A DNA stretch of 39,695 nt from Betaproteobacteria bacterium (GTDB taxonomy: Bacteria > Pseudomonadota > Gammaproteobacteria > Burkholderiales > Thiobacteraceae). The notes under the pieces were generated by a model that had not been told where the DNA came from, made no database searches, and saw only the letters and a program-made list of their open reading frames with translations. Of this stretch, positions 11,412-21,480 are shown piece after piece (the stretch's first letter is position 1; every line of letters begins with the position of its first letter). Position numbers and translations under genes: made by a program. The DNA lies in NCBI GenBank assembly GCA_025361165.1, contig JANYAU010000031.1, positions 1 to 39,695 on the forward strand, read 5' to 3'.

Positions 11412-12433
11412 AACGTTTCTTGCTCGGTTTGTATGTGTTGCTTTGCGCGCATAGCGCCTATGCTCAATGCGGTAAGGTGCCGGCGCAAGGTGAGTCGATT
11501 GCGGGTTTGTTGGGGGCAACGGCTTTCATCGATGAAATGGTCGCGCGCCATCAATTCGATCGTGCGGACTTAAGCCAATTGTTGGCGCAGACGTGCATGA
11601 AACAAAGCATCCTCAATGCGATGTCGCGCCCGGCGGAAGCAAAACCCTGGAGCGCCTACCGGCCGCTGTTTGTCGAGCCCAAACACATCGCGCAAGGTGT
11701 GCGCTTTTGGGCCGCGCATGACGCTGCGCTCGCACGTGCTGAGGCGCAATACGGCGTCCCGGCCTCGATGATTGTGGCGATTATCGGTGTTGAAACCTTT
11801 TACGGCCGCAACACCGGTTCGTTTCGCGTGATGGATGCCTTGAGTACGCTGGCGTTCGGCTCTCCGCAGCGTGCTGCGTATTTTCGCGATGAGTTGGAGC
11901 AGTATTTATTGCTCGCGCGCGAAGCCGGGTTTGCGCCGCTATCCATTAAAGGGTCGTATGCGGGCGCGATGGGGATTGGGCAATTCATGCCATCGAGTTA
12001 TCGCAACTTTGGCGTCGATTTCGACGGCGATGGTCAGCGTGATTTGTGGGACAACCCAGACGATGCCATCGGCAGCGTGGCCAACTATTTCCACGGCAAA
12101 GGCTGGATACCCGGTGCGCCGGTGGTGACGCCAGCGACGGCGGTTGCGGAACCAGGCAAAGGCTTGGCCAATCACGGCTGGAGCTTTCGTATGCCCCTTA
12201 AATATTGGTCGCGGGTGGGGGTGGCGGCCAACGACGCCACCCCTGCGGAAGCGGAGGCAATGCTGTTAGAACTCGCAGGCGCGAATGGCCCGGAGTATTG
12301 GCTCGCGTATCAGAATTTTTACGTGATTACGCGCTACAACCACAGTTTTCATTATGCAATGGCGGTGTGGCAATTGAGCCGGGAATTGGAAGCGGAGCGC
12401 GCCGCTTCCATAGTGCCTCAGACCACACCCTGA
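11408..12433 (+). CDS. mltB: lytic murein transglycosylase B
   Basis: [89 protein letters not shown]; signal peptide. Confidence 0.94.
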   Translation: MKRFLLGLYVLLCAHSAYAQCGKVPAQGESIAGLLGATAFIDEMVARHQFDRADLSQLLAQTCMKQSILNAMSRPAEAKPWSAYRPLFVEPKHIAQGVRFWAAHDAALARAEAQYGVPASMIVAIIGVETFYGRNTGSFRVMDALSTLAFGSPQRAAYFRDELEQYLLLAREAGFAPLSIKGSYAGAMGIGQFMPSSYRNFGVDFDGDGQRDLWDNPDDAIGSVANYFHGKGWIPGAPVVTPATAVAEPGKGLANHGWSFRMPLKYWSRVGVAANDATPAEAEAMLLELAGANGPEYWLAYQNFYVITRYNHSFHYAMAVWQLSRELEAERAASIVPQTTP

Positions 12434-14022
12434 TCCGCCAAATAATCCTCATAATTTCCGCTGAAGTGCTTGAAGCCGCCCTTACCGTCTAACTCGATAA
12501 TTTGCGTGGCGAGCGAGGACACGAACTGGCGGTCGTGGCTGACGAAAATCAGCGTGCCTTGGTATTTTTCCAGCGCGATGTTCAGTGACTCAATCGTTTC
12601 CATATCCATGTGATTGGTGGGCTCGTCCATGATCAGCACATTGGGATGCTCCAGCATTAATTTGCCGTAGAGCATGCGGCCTTTTTCGCCGCCGGAAAGC
12701 ACGCGCACGGATTTTTTCACGTCGTCGCCGGAGAACAGTAATCGACCCAAAATGCCGCGCATGACTTGGTCGTCTTCGCCTTCGCGCCGCCACTGCTTCA
12801 TCCAATCGAAGACGGTGAGATCGTTGTCGAAATCGGCCGCATGGTCTTGGGAAAAATAGCCGATGCGGGCTTTCTCCGCCCATTTCACATTGCCCTGATC
12901 AGGCTCGATTTCACCCACCAGCGTTTTCAGCAGGGTGGATTTACCCGCGCCGTTGGGGCCAATCACGGCCAATCGTTCGCCTGCATCCAGCATGAAAGTC
13001 ATGCCGTGAAACAACACCTGGTCGTAGCCTTTCGCGATGTCGATCAACTCTACCGCGTGGCGATGCAGTTTGCCCTTGTCTTCCAACTCGAAGCGGATAT
13101 ACGGCGCCTGGCGGCTGGAAGGTTTCACTTCCACCACTTCTTGCTTGATCTTCTCGATCATCTTTAAGCGCGAGGTGGCTTGGCGCGCTTTGGACTTGTT
13201 GGCGGAGAAACGCGCGACGAAGTCTTGCAAATCGTTGACGCGCTCCTTGGCTTTGGTATTCGATGCGAGCATTTGCTGCCGCGCCTGGGTTGAGGCCAGC
13301 ATGTAGTCGTCGTAGTTGCCGGGGTAGAGGCGGATGGTGCTGTAATCCAGATCCGCCATATGCGTGCATACGCTGTTCAGAAAGTGGCGGTCGTGAGAAA
13401 TGATGATCATGGTGCTGTTGCGCTGGTTGATCACATCTTCGAGCCAGCGAATGGTATTGATGTCCAAGTTGTTGGTCGGTTCGTCCAACAGCAGAATTTC
13501 CGGATTGGAAAACAAGGCTTGCGTAAGCAGCACGCGCAGTTTGAAACCGGGCGCGATTTCGCGCATCGGGCCGGTATGGTTTTCCAGTGGAATACCCACG
13601 CCCAGCAATAATTCGCCGGCACGCGCCTCGGCGGTGTAGCCGTCGAATTCGGCAAACTGCGACTCCAGTTCGGCGGCGTGCATGTAGTCGGCTTCGGTCG
13701 CTTCGGGATTGGCGTAGATGGCGTCTTTCTCTTGCATCACACGCCACATTTCTTCGTGCCCCATCATCACGACATCCAGTACGCGCTGACCTTCATACGC
13801 GAACTGATCTTGGCGTAGAAACGCCATACGCTCGTGAGCGTCGAGCGAGACATTGCCCGCCGTGGAATCGAGCACGCCGGCGAGAATTTTCATGAAAGTG
13901 GACTTGCCGCAACCGTTGGCGCCGATCAAGCCATAACGGTTGCCGTCGCCGAATTTGACGGAGACGTTTTCGAACAGGGGCTTGGCCCCGAATTGCATAG
14001 TGATATTGGCAGTGGACAGCAT
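12418..14022 (-). CDS. ABC-F family ATPase, YbiT-like
   Basis: Two ABC cassettes (GANGCGKST and [41 protein letters not shown]), no TM segments, ABC-F linker region. Confidence 0.93.
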   Translation of the reverse strand: MLSTANITMQFGAKPLFENVSVKFGDGNRYGLIGANGCGKSTFMKILAGVLDSTAGNVSLDAHERMAFLRQDQFAYEGQRVLDVVMMGHEEMWRVMQEKDAIYANPEATEADYMHAAELESQFAEFDGYTAEARAGELLLGVGIPLENHTGPMREIAPGFKLRVLLTQALFSNPEILLLDEPTNNLDINTIRWLEDVINQRNSTMIIISHDRHFLNSVCTHMADLDYSTIRLYPGNYDDYMLASTQARQQMLASNTKAKERVNDLQDFVARFSANKSKARQATSRLKMIEKIKQEVVEVKPSSRQAPYIRFELEDKGKLHRHAVELIDIAKGYDQVLFHGMTFMLDAGERLAVIGPNGAGKSTLLKTLVGEIEPDQGNVKWAEKARIGYFSQDHAADFDNDLTVFDWMKQWRREGEDDQVMRGILGRLLFSGDDVKKSVRVLSGGEKGRMLYGKLMLEHPNVLIMDEPTNHMDMETIESLNIALEKYQGTLIFVSHDRQFVSSLATQIIELDGKGGFKHFSGNYEDYLADQGVV

Positions 14023-14129
14023 GGGTGTTAAGTCGATGTGCGAAGGTGGGCGCGCATTTTAACATGGCCCAGCGGGGTTTGACGGCATTGGCCACTGACC
14101 CCTAACATGCGTTGAAACGGGGAGACAAG

Positions 14130-15359
14130 ATGCTGAATGCAATTTGGGCGGGGATGATCTTGGTAGCGTGCACGGTGGCGCTGGTCAAGGCCATTATGAC
14201 GGGGCAGGGCGAAATTTTCGTCGCATTGGTGCATTCGCTGTTCGATTCCGCCAAGACCGGGTTTGAGATTTCGCTTGGGCTGGCCGGGGTGATGACGCTG
14301 TGGCTGGGCCTCATGCGCGTGGCGCAGGCAGGCGGTGGGCTGGTGCTGATTACCCGGGCGCTGGCGCCGCTGCTCAAGCGCTTGATGCCGGAAGTGCCGC
14401 CGCAGCATCCGGCGCAGGGCGCGGTGGTGATGAATCTGTCCGCGAATGTGCTGGGCTTGGACAACGCCGCCACACCCTTGGGGCTTGCCGCCATGCGTGA
14501 ATTACAAACGCTGAACCCCACGCCGGATACGGCCACCAATGCGATGATTTTGTTTTTGGTGCTGAATGCGTCTTCGGTGACCTTATTGCCGCTCACCATT
14601 TTTACGTATCGCGCACAAATGGGTGCGCATGATCCCACTGATGTCTTCGTGCCGATTTTGATCGCTACTTATTGTTCGACGCTAGTCGGACTGCTAGCGG
14701 TGGCGGTGGTGCAGCGCATTAACTTGCTGGATCGCGTGGTGCTGGCCTATCTTGGTCTCGCGACCGGGATGGTGGCGGGTATCGCCGTCTATTTCGGCAG
14801 CCTGCCGGCGGGCGAGATGCAGCGCCAATCCGCGATATTTAGCAATGGCCTACTCTTGTTTTTGATCGTCGCGTTTTTACTCGGCGCCTTGATCCGCCGC
14901 GTGAAAGTGTATGAAGTTTTCATCGAAGGCGCGAAAGAGGGATTTCAAGTCGCCGTCGGCATCATTCCCTATTTGGTCGGCATGTTGCTCGCCATCGGTT
15001 TGCTGCGCGCCAGCGGGGCATTGGAAGGCTTGCTGGATGGCATCCGCTATCTGGTGCACGGTCTGGGTTGGGATGATCGCTTCGTCGAAGGTCTGCCCAC
15101 CGCCTTAGTCAAACCTTTTTCCGGCAGCGGCGCGCGTGCCATGATGATCGAGACCATGCGCACCCACGGCGCGGATTCCTTCGCCGGCAGACTATCGGCA
15201 GTGATTCAAGGTAGCACCGAGACCACCTTTTATGTGCTGGCGGTGTATTTCGGATCGGTCGGTATTAAGCGTAGTCGGCATGCGATTTCATGCGCGCTGT
15301 TGGCGGATTTGGCGGGGGTGATTGCGGCAATATTTGTGTGTTACGCGTTCTTCGGGTGA
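14130..15359 (+). CDS. SpmA/SpmB-like nucleoside-recognition (Gate) domain membrane protein
   Basis: NLSANVLGLDNAATPLGLAAMRELQTLNP, SSVTLLPLTIFTYRAQMGA, C-terminal KEGFQVAVGIIPYLVGMLLAIGLLRASGALE and GSTETTFYVLAVYFGSVGIKRSRHA; start could also be 14112. Confidence 0.85.
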   Translation: MLNAIWAGMILVACTVALVKAIMTGQGEIFVALVHSLFDSAKTGFEISLGLAGVMTLWLGLMRVAQAGGGLVLITRALAPLLKRLMPEVPPQHPAQGAVVMNLSANVLGLDNAATPLGLAAMRELQTLNPTPDTATNAMILFLVLNASSVTLLPLTIFTYRAQMGAHDPTDVFVPILIATYCSTLVGLLAVAVVQRINLLDRVVLAYLGLATGMVAGIAVYFGSLPAGEMQRQSAIFSNGLLLFLIVAFLLGALIRRVKVYEVFIEGAKEGFQVAVGIIPYLVGMLLAIGLLRASGALEGLLDGIRYLVHGLGWDDRFVEGLPTALVKPFSGSGARAMMIETMRTHGADSFAGRLSAVIQGSTETTFYVLAVYFGSVGIKRSRHAISCALLADLAGVIAAIFVCYAFFG

Positions 15360-15378
15360 TGGTTGAGGCGTCGCTGCG

Positions 15379-15401
15379 GAAGCAAGCTTCACGCTCGCTT
15401 C
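15379..15401 (-). repeat. imperfect inverted repeat/hairpin after the last gene of the chemotaxis run
   Basis: GAAGCGAGC-GTGAA-GCTTGCTTC on the minus strand: 9-bp stem with one G-T wobble and a 5-nt loop; no T-tract follows. Confidence 0.6.
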
Positions 15402-15404
15402 ATC

Positions 15405-17033
15405 TTACGCCGCTTTAAAGCGGCCGACCTCATTTTGCAGTGCGCTGGCCAGATGCTCTAGGTGTTGGGCAGCCACGGAGGTTTGTTGAATCGCAGCGCT
15501 GTTTTCTTCTGCCATTTGCGCAATCTTTTCCACGTTCTGCGCAATTTCGTTGCTCGCTACAGTTTGTTCTTTTACGGAAGCTGTGATGTTTTCCACCCCC
15601 TCGCTGGCATGGGCGACGGAGTCGTTGGCTTCGGATAGCACGATGGCGACAGTTTCCAGAACGTCTTGGCTGGTTTGCAAGGACTGCTGGCCTTTTTGGA
15701 TTGCTTTTTCGACGGCCACAGATTGCTGCCCCAGCGTTTGGGTCACGGCGTCAATTTCACGCGCGGATTGTGCTGATTTTTCCGCCAATTTGCGCACTTC
15801 GTCCGCGACCACGGCAAAGCCGCGCCCCTGCTCGCCGGCACGCGCCGCTTCGATCGCCGCGTTCAGCGCCAGCAAATTGGTTTGTTCGGCGATATCCTTC
15901 ACCTGTTTGGTCATATCGGTGATGGCATTGGTGCTGCGCACGAATTCTTGCACCGATTGGGCAATGTCTTTGACCGCGGCTTCCACGAGGTCGATCTCGC
16001 CCACCAGTTCGGACAAACGCTCGTTGCCTTTGCGCGTGCGCTCCAGGCTGTTTTGGGAAAGCGCGTGTACTTCTTCGGCGGAGTTTGCTACCGAAGTGAT
16101 ACTTACCGTGACCTCCTCCACTGCGGCGGCAGTAGCGGCGGCGGCCTCGCTTTGCTGCTGTGAGCCCTGCGCCACTTGGGTGCTGGCGGCGGAAAGCTCG
16201 GTCGCGGCGCCGGAAACGTCGTCAGCATGCGTATGGACGTTGCGGATGATGCCTTGGAAGCTTTCCATGAGGGCGTTGAAGGATTGGGCGGCTAATCCGA
16301 TTTCATCCTGCCCATAAATTTTAACGCGCTGCGTCAGATCGCCATCCGCTTGCATGCGCGTCATCGTTTCTTGCAATTCAAAAACGGGTTGCTTGATACC
16401 ACGCGCGATAAACCAAGCAAACAAGGAACCCAGCACGAGGGCAAGGCCGGAAAAGACGAGTGTAGCGCTGCGCGCACGGGTATAAGCCGTATGGGCTATT
16501 ACGACGTCTTTGGCGTTTTCTTGCTCTTGGTACTTGATCATCTCCGCAAGGGCGTCTAACCATTGTTTCTGGTTGGGAGATACTTCTTTGCGCAGCACTT
16601 GGGCCGCTTCGGCGCGACTATTAACGCTGGCCAAATCCAGGGCTTTTATTACCAAAGGTTGAGTCGCATCTTTGGCTGCATTGATCTTGGCCAACAAAGC
16701 TTTACCTGCCTCAGACTTGACCATGCCGCTTAATTGCTTTTCTGCCGCATCGTAGTCCGTGCGCAGGGATTTAACCCGATCCATTTCCCCTACCATATCC
16801 GCGGTATCGGTGAGTAGTGCGGTGTTGCGCACGACAATAGCAATACCGTGCACCCCTTCGCGCATATCATGTGCGAGTCCGATCTTGACCAGATTGTCTT
16901 TGGCGATGTCATCGAGAGGTTGCTCAATCTGGCTCATAGACACTAGGCCGATTAGCGCCAGCACTACCAATAGCACGAGGATCAGGCCAAAGCCTAATCC
17001 CAACCGTACGCCGATTTTCATATTTGCGAACAT
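15405..17033 (-). CDS. methyl-accepting chemotaxis protein (membrane-bound, 4-helix-bundle-type sensor, HAMP)
   Basis: N-terminal TM, second TM about residues 190-210, HAMP-like region, hallmark [39 protein letters not shown]. Confidence 0.95.
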   Translation of the reverse strand: MFANMKIGVRLGLGFGLILVLLVVLALIGLVSMSQIEQPLDDIAKDNLVKIGLAHDMREGVHGIAIVVRNTALLTDTADMVGEMDRVKSLRTDYDAAEKQLSGMVKSEAGKALLAKINAAKDATQPLVIKALDLASVNSRAEAAQVLRKEVSPNQKQWLDALAEMIKYQEQENAKDVVIAHTAYTRARSATLVFSGLALVLGSLFAWFIARGIKQPVFELQETMTRMQADGDLTQRVKIYGQDEIGLAAQSFNALMESFQGIIRNVHTHADDVSGAATELSAASTQVAQGSQQQSEAAAATAAAVEEVTVSITSVANSAEEVHALSQNSLERTRKGNERLSELVGEIDLVEAAVKDIAQSVQEFVRSTNAITDMTKQVKDIAEQTNLLALNAAIEAARAGEQGRGFAVVADEVRKLAEKSAQSAREIDAVTQTLGQQSVAVEKAIQKGQQSLQTSQDVLETVAIVLSEANDSVAHASEGVENITASVKEQTVASNEIAQNVEKIAQMAEENSAAIQQTSVAAQHLEHLASALQNEVGRFKAA

Positions 17034-17100
17034 TTCAAGCTCCTTAGAAAAAGGCGGATATTTGTTTTATCGCCCCATGCGATTAAAAATACGTTTGCTT

Positions 17101-18372
17101 CTATACGCCCAATTCTTCAACCCAAGCCAGTGCTTTCAAGTGTGCTTCGTTGACCTTGGCCGGTTCGATGGTCAGCGCGTTAGCCAGTTCGTTGATGCGC
17201 CCGATGTCGGCGCTTTCGCATGCCTCGGCCAACGCGAGAAAAGGGCCATAGATACCGTCGCGGCGGAGCAGCGCATCGGCGATATTTTCCGGCAGGGTGA
17301 GTTTTTCCAATACTTGATCCATGGGCGTTTCCAGCATAGCGTCGAGCAGCGAAAAAATACCGACGATGAACAAGTTGTCGCGCTCGCCCCGGTCCACCAG
17401 GTCTTGGCCCAACAATTCCGTGAGGCGGCCACGGGTGATGGCGGTTTTCATCAGCGCAGGTGGCGTGGCATTTTCATTGGTAGTGACAATGAGCAAGGTC
17501 AGCCAACGATAAAGTTGCTGATAGCCGAGAATGGACAAGGCGTGGCGGATCGACTGAATTTCACAGGACAGTCCGAAACCGACCGAATTGATGTAGCGGA
17601 GCAGCTTGAATGAGAGCGCGACATCGCGCTTAAAGCCTTTTTCGATTTCGGCGATATCGGCGTTACTGCGCACCTTGTTCAGAATATCCAGCACTAAGGC
17701 ATGCGCCGGATTGATGACTTTGGCGGTTAGAATTTCAGGATGCGCAAAATAGTAGCCTTGGAAATAATCGAATTTGAGTTCTTTGCAGCGCTTGAACGCA
17801 GCCAGGGTTTCCACTTTCTCTGCGACGATTTTGAGCGCAAATTTCTTCAAAGCCAGGGACAGGTCACCCAGCTGTTCGTTCGGTACGCTGAGCAGATCGA
17901 TTTTGACGTAAGCGGCGAGTTGGATCAGCGGCTCGTTCTCGGTCGTGAGCTGCGCGTTATGCAACGCGAAGTCGAAGCCCAACGCTTTGAGCCCTTGCAT
18001 GCGTTCGAGCAATGCCGGGTTGGCGTTGATCTCGCCCGTGATTTCCAGCACGATGCGTTTGGCCGGCAGCAATTCCATGAACTCGCTGGTCAGCATCGCT
18101 TCGGTGACATTGAGGAACGCTAATTTGTCCCCCATCAGCCATTCGGTGCCCATATTGTTTAGGGTGTTGACCAACACTTGGGCGCCGGCGCTGAAGTCGT
18201 CTGCGAAGTGTGCGGTATTGTCACGAGCGTTGGAACGGAAGAGCAGTTCGTAGCCGATGATCTTCTGTTGCGCATCGATGATCGGCTGACGGCCGATGAA
18301 TACCTGGTCGCTCGAGCCGGTGCCGAAGTTCAGATTGAAGGAATGATTTGCGCTTGTTGCGGTTACCACCAC
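17101..18372 (-). CDS. EAL-HDOD domain signalling protein (YuxH-like), EAL domain degenerate
   Basis: QVFIGRQPIIDAQQKIIGYELLFRS N-terminus, HDOD-type LLRYINSVGFGLSCEIQSIRHALSILGYQQLYRWLTLLI; DDFG-type motif replaced by ALHNAQ. Confidence 0.88.
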   Translation of the reverse strand: MVVTATSANHSFNLNFGTGSSDQVFIGRQPIIDAQQKIIGYELLFRSNARDNTAHFADDFSAGAQVLVNTLNNMGTEWLMGDKLAFLNVTEAMLTSEFMELLPAKRIVLEITGEINANPALLERMQGLKALGFDFALHNAQLTTENEPLIQLAAYVKIDLLSVPNEQLGDLSLALKKFALKIVAEKVETLAAFKRCKELKFDYFQGYYFAHPEILTAKVINPAHALVLDILNKVRSNADIAEIEKGFKRDVALSFKLLRYINSVGFGLSCEIQSIRHALSILGYQQLYRWLTLLIVTTNENATPPALMKTAITRGRLTELLGQDLVDRGERDNLFIVGIFSLLDAMLETPMDQVLEKLTLPENIADALLRRDGIYGPFLALAEACESADIGRINELANALTIEPAKVNEAHLKALAWVEELGV

Positions 18373-18408
18373 GATACTCCTATTGTGTTGTGCTTCCGCC
18401 TTGACGGA

Positions 18409-20265
18409 TTAGCTGGCCTTGGCAAATAAGGACGCGCGCGTTTCTTTCGAGTCGGCGGAGAGTAACTCCTCCATATCCAGTACCAATACCACCGAGCCTT
18501 CGCCTGATAGCGTGGCGCCCGCGATACCTTTGGGTTTGATGTCCGTCAGCGGTTTGATCACCACGTCGTCACGACCGATAAAGCCGTCGATCGCGAGCAC
18601 GAAAGAAATCTCGGCCGCTTGCATTAACACACCAAATGCTGGCGGCGAAGCTTCCGGCCAGTCGAGGAGGCTTGCGAGCGTGCGTACCGGGAGCACTTCT
18701 TCCCGCACCACCAGCGTAGCGCGTCCCGACACCTGCTGAATGTCCTTGGGGTTAATCGGCATGATTTCGCGCACCATCGACAGCGGTACCGCGAAGGGTT
18801 GCTTACCCAGGCGCACAATCAATACCGGCAGAATCGCCAGCGTGAGCGGCAGGGTAATGGTAAAAACCGAACCTTGGCCGATGACGGTTTTGACGTCGAT
18901 CCGGCCGTTCAATTTCGAGATGTTGGTTTTCACCACATCCATGCCGACGCCGCGGCCAGAAACATCGGAGATCATGTCTTTGGTTGAAAACCCCGGCAAG
19001 AACACCAGGTTCAGGCTTTGACGCTCATCCAAGCTGTTGGCAGTCTCAACGTCGATCAAGCCTTTGGCCAAGGCTTTTTGGCGCAATACATCGGCACGCA
19101 TGCCACGTCCGTCATCGGTAATTTCGATGATGATGTGATCGCCAACTTGATGCGCCGAAAGTTTGACTATGCTTTTTGCCGGCTTACCGGCGGCGGCCCG
19201 TTCCTCGGGGCTATCCACGCCATGGTCGACCGCATTGCGCACCAAATGTACTAGCGGGTCATTGAGATCCTCGATCATGGTTTTATCGATCTCGGTTTCC
19301 TCGCCTTCGAGTACCAGCTCAACATCCTTGCCCAAACTACGTGCCAGGTCGCGGGCTAAGCGCGGGTACTTTTGGAACAAGCGGCCGATCGGCTGCATGC
19401 GGGTTTTCATCACCGCGTTTTGCAAGTCGCTGACCAGCAGATCGAGTTGGCTCACTGCTTCGTCCAATGCTTTCACGGTATCGGCAGTGCTCCTGCCGGC
19501 GACGATTTCGGAACGCAAACAGGTGAGACGATTCTTGGTCAAGCCAATTTCGCCCGAAAGATTCAGCACTTGATCGAGACGTGTGGTGTCAATGCGAATG
19601 GTGTTTTCTTTGGCGCTGGGCGTCGCAGTGGTGGGCGTGTTGGTGCGTGGTTTATCCACGGCTTTAGGCGCCTCGACCTTGGGTGTTACAGGTGCGGCGG
19701 CGGCTTGTCGCGCAGTTTCTTCTTCCGGCGCGGCGCCGACTAGCGCGTTATACAGCACATGCCAATCGGGGCCGCTCGTGTCATGGCCGACGGCGGAGGC
19801 CGGTGTGGGTTGCGGCTCCGCCGCAACGGGGATAGCGACAGGTTTCGCCGCTTCTTGTTTGCTGGTGGGCGTTTCGCCCGCCAGTACGGCATCTAAGGCT
19901 TGCAAGATATGGTCGTCGGCAGGATCAGGCATACGCGCTTGCGCCAGGTAGCCGAACATATCGCGCACAATACCGGTCGCGGCGAGGATCACATCCAAGA
20001 TTTCAGGTGTGAGTTGTAGTTGGCCGTTGCGCAGTTTGTCAAACAAGTTCTCGGTGCGGTGGCACAACTCCACTAAAGGCGTCGCATTCAAAAAGCCGGC
20101 ACCGCCCTTAATGGTGTGGAAGCCGCGGAAAATGACATTCAGCAACTCACGATCGTGGGGCGACTTTTCCAACACGACCAGCTTGTTGTCGACATCGGAA
20201 AGCATATCGCCGGCTTCCGTGAGGAAGTCTTGCAGCAGCTCTTCCATTCCTTCAAACGCGCTCAT
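18409..20265 (-). CDS. cheA: chemotaxis histidine kinase CheA
   Basis: HPT box FHTIKGGAGFLN, HLVRNAVDHGVDSPEERAAAGKP, ITDDGRGMRADVLRQKA, GFSTKDMISDVSGRGVGMDVVK, C-terminal CheW-like domain. Confidence 0.97.
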   Translation of the reverse strand: MSAFEGMEELLQDFLTEAGDMLSDVDNKLVVLEKSPHDRELLNVIFRGFHTIKGGAGFLNATPLVELCHRTENLFDKLRNGQLQLTPEILDVILAATGIVRDMFGYLAQARMPDPADDHILQALDAVLAGETPTSKQEAAKPVAIPVAAEPQPTPASAVGHDTSGPDWHVLYNALVGAAPEEETARQAAAAPVTPKVEAPKAVDKPRTNTPTTATPSAKENTIRIDTTRLDQVLNLSGEIGLTKNRLTCLRSEIVAGRSTADTVKALDEAVSQLDLLVSDLQNAVMKTRMQPIGRLFQKYPRLARDLARSLGKDVELVLEGEETEIDKTMIEDLNDPLVHLVRNAVDHGVDSPEERAAAGKPAKSIVKLSAHQVGDHIIIEITDDGRGMRADVLRQKALAKGLIDVETANSLDERQSLNLVFLPGFSTKDMISDVSGRGVGMDVVKTNISKLNGRIDVKTVIGQGSVFTITLPLTLAILPVLIVRLGKQPFAVPLSMVREIMPINPKDIQQVSGRATLVVREEVLPVRTLASLLDWPEASPPAFGVLMQAAEISFVLAIDGFIGRDDVVIKPLTDIKPKGIAGATLSGEGSVVLVLDMEELLSADSKETRASLFAKAS

Positions 20266-20286
20266 GTGCTATTTCCTCTCGGGCTT

Positions 20287-21030
20287 TTAGAAGCCCAGAC
20301 TTTCCAATAAATCGTCTACTTGCGCTTGGTTGGTGACGATGTCGGTGCGGCCGCCGGCATTGATCACCGGGCCGTTCAATAGGCTGGCTTCCATCTCCGC
20401 TTTTTTCTCCGGGGAGGTGGTTGCTACCAAGACCATGAGTAATTGGCTCTCCATTTCTTTAGCCATGTCGATGATCTTTTTAATCACTTGGCCGGTAAGA
20501 TCTTGAAAATCTTGCGCCATCATGATTTCCAGTAATTGATCATTGGTGGCTTTGGCATTTTTCGATGCATGGTCGAGAAAGCCACGAGTATCGGTAACCA
20601 GTTGTTTGAAGCCATCGATCGACAATTCGTTCTTGAACAATTGGTCCCATTGGCCGGACAGCTTGGTCGCCCCGGTACCGATCTGTTCTTGCAGGGGCTT
20701 TGCCGCATCGGTGGCGTTTAACACGCGCTCCGCCGCTTGCTCGGTGAGTGTGGCGATATAGGCCAAGCGGTCGCGTGCATCGGGCATGGTGTTATCGACG
20801 ACTCTTTCTAAAGTTTTGTCATAGCCGAGATCATGCATGGTGTCGTGCAATTTTCGGGTGAGATGGCCAATCTGCGAGTAAAAGGGCTCGTTAATCCCCG
20901 GGCATGCGGGATTGGCTGGCGCACTCTCAGGGGCGGCAGCGGGGGCCATAGGGGGCGGATTGTTGGCAGACACAATACTGTCGAACAAGGCTTCCAAATC
21001 GTCGGTATCGCCAGCTACAGAATTACTCAC
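20287..21030 (-). CDS. cheZ: CheY-P phosphatase CheZ
   Basis: MAQDFQDLTGQVIKKI catalytic segment and C-terminal CheY-binding peptide QAQVDDLLESLGF. Confidence 0.95.
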   Translation of the reverse strand: MSNSVAGDTDDLEALFDSIVSANNPPPMAPAAAPESAPANPACPGINEPFYSQIGHLTRKLHDTMHDLGYDKTLERVVDNTMPDARDRLAYIATLTEQAAERVLNATDAAKPLQEQIGTGATKLSGQWDQLFKNELSIDGFKQLVTDTRGFLDHASKNAKATNDQLLEIMMAQDFQDLTGQVIKKIIDMAKEMESQLLMVLVATTSPEKKAEMEASLLNGPVINAGGRTDIVTNQAQVDDLLESLGF

Positions 21031-21041
21031 GGGGTGTCTCC

Positions 21042-21431
21042 TTAATTACCGTTTTTTTGGAAAATTTTGTTGAGTTTTTCTTCCAGCGTCGCGGCCGTGA
21101 AGGGCTTGACGATGTAACCGCTGGCGCCGGCCTGGGCCGCGAATACGATGTTTTCCTTCTTCGCTTCGGCCGTGACCATGAGCACCGGCAAATGCTTTAA
21201 ATTGGCGTCGCCGCGAATTTCTTTGAGCAAATCGAGGCCAGTCATATTCGGCATATTCCAATCGCTCACCACAAAATCGAAATTGGTGCTCCGTAATTTG
21301 GAAAGCGCGACCACGCCATCTTCGGCTTCGTCGACGTTGGAAAAGCCCAGCTCCTTGAGGAGATTGCGCACAATCCGGCGCATCGTGGAAAAATCATCCA
21401 CGACGAGAAATTTCATATTTGTGTCAGCCAT
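21042..21431 (-). CDS. cheY: chemotaxis response regulator CheY
   Basis: Stand-alone REC domain: [61 protein letters not shown]. Confidence 0.97.
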   Translation of the reverse strand: MADTNMKFLVVDDFSTMRRIVRNLLKELGFSNVDEAEDGVVALSKLRSTNFDFVVSDWNMPNMTGLDLLKEIRGDANLKHLPVLMVTAEAKKENIVFAAQAGASGYIVKPFTAATLEEKLNKIFQKNGN

Positions 21432-21480
21432 TCATTGCTCCAATTGCGCTCGTTGTCAGCTTTTTATCTTGCCGCGGCAG

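Noticed and set aside
12941-13747. 268-aa minus-strand ORF in another frame of the ABC-F gene
   Set aside because: Out-of-frame Arg-rich translation inside a clear ABC-F CDS.
15550-16317. 255-aa plus-strand ORF opposite the MCP gene
   Set aside because: Ser/Thr/Ala-rich antisense shadow of a well-supported MCP coding sequence in GC-rich DNA; no recognisable domain.
17067-17074. Sigma-28-like -10 box (GGCGATAA on minus strand) upstream of the last MCP
   Set aside because: 7/8 match to GCCGATAA but no TAAA-type -35 at the right spacing; insufficient to call an internal promoter.
16759-17613. 284-aa plus-strand ORF spanning the MCP 5' end and the EAL-HDOD 3' end
   Set aside because: Antisense to two confident CDSs, low-complexity composition, no domain signature.
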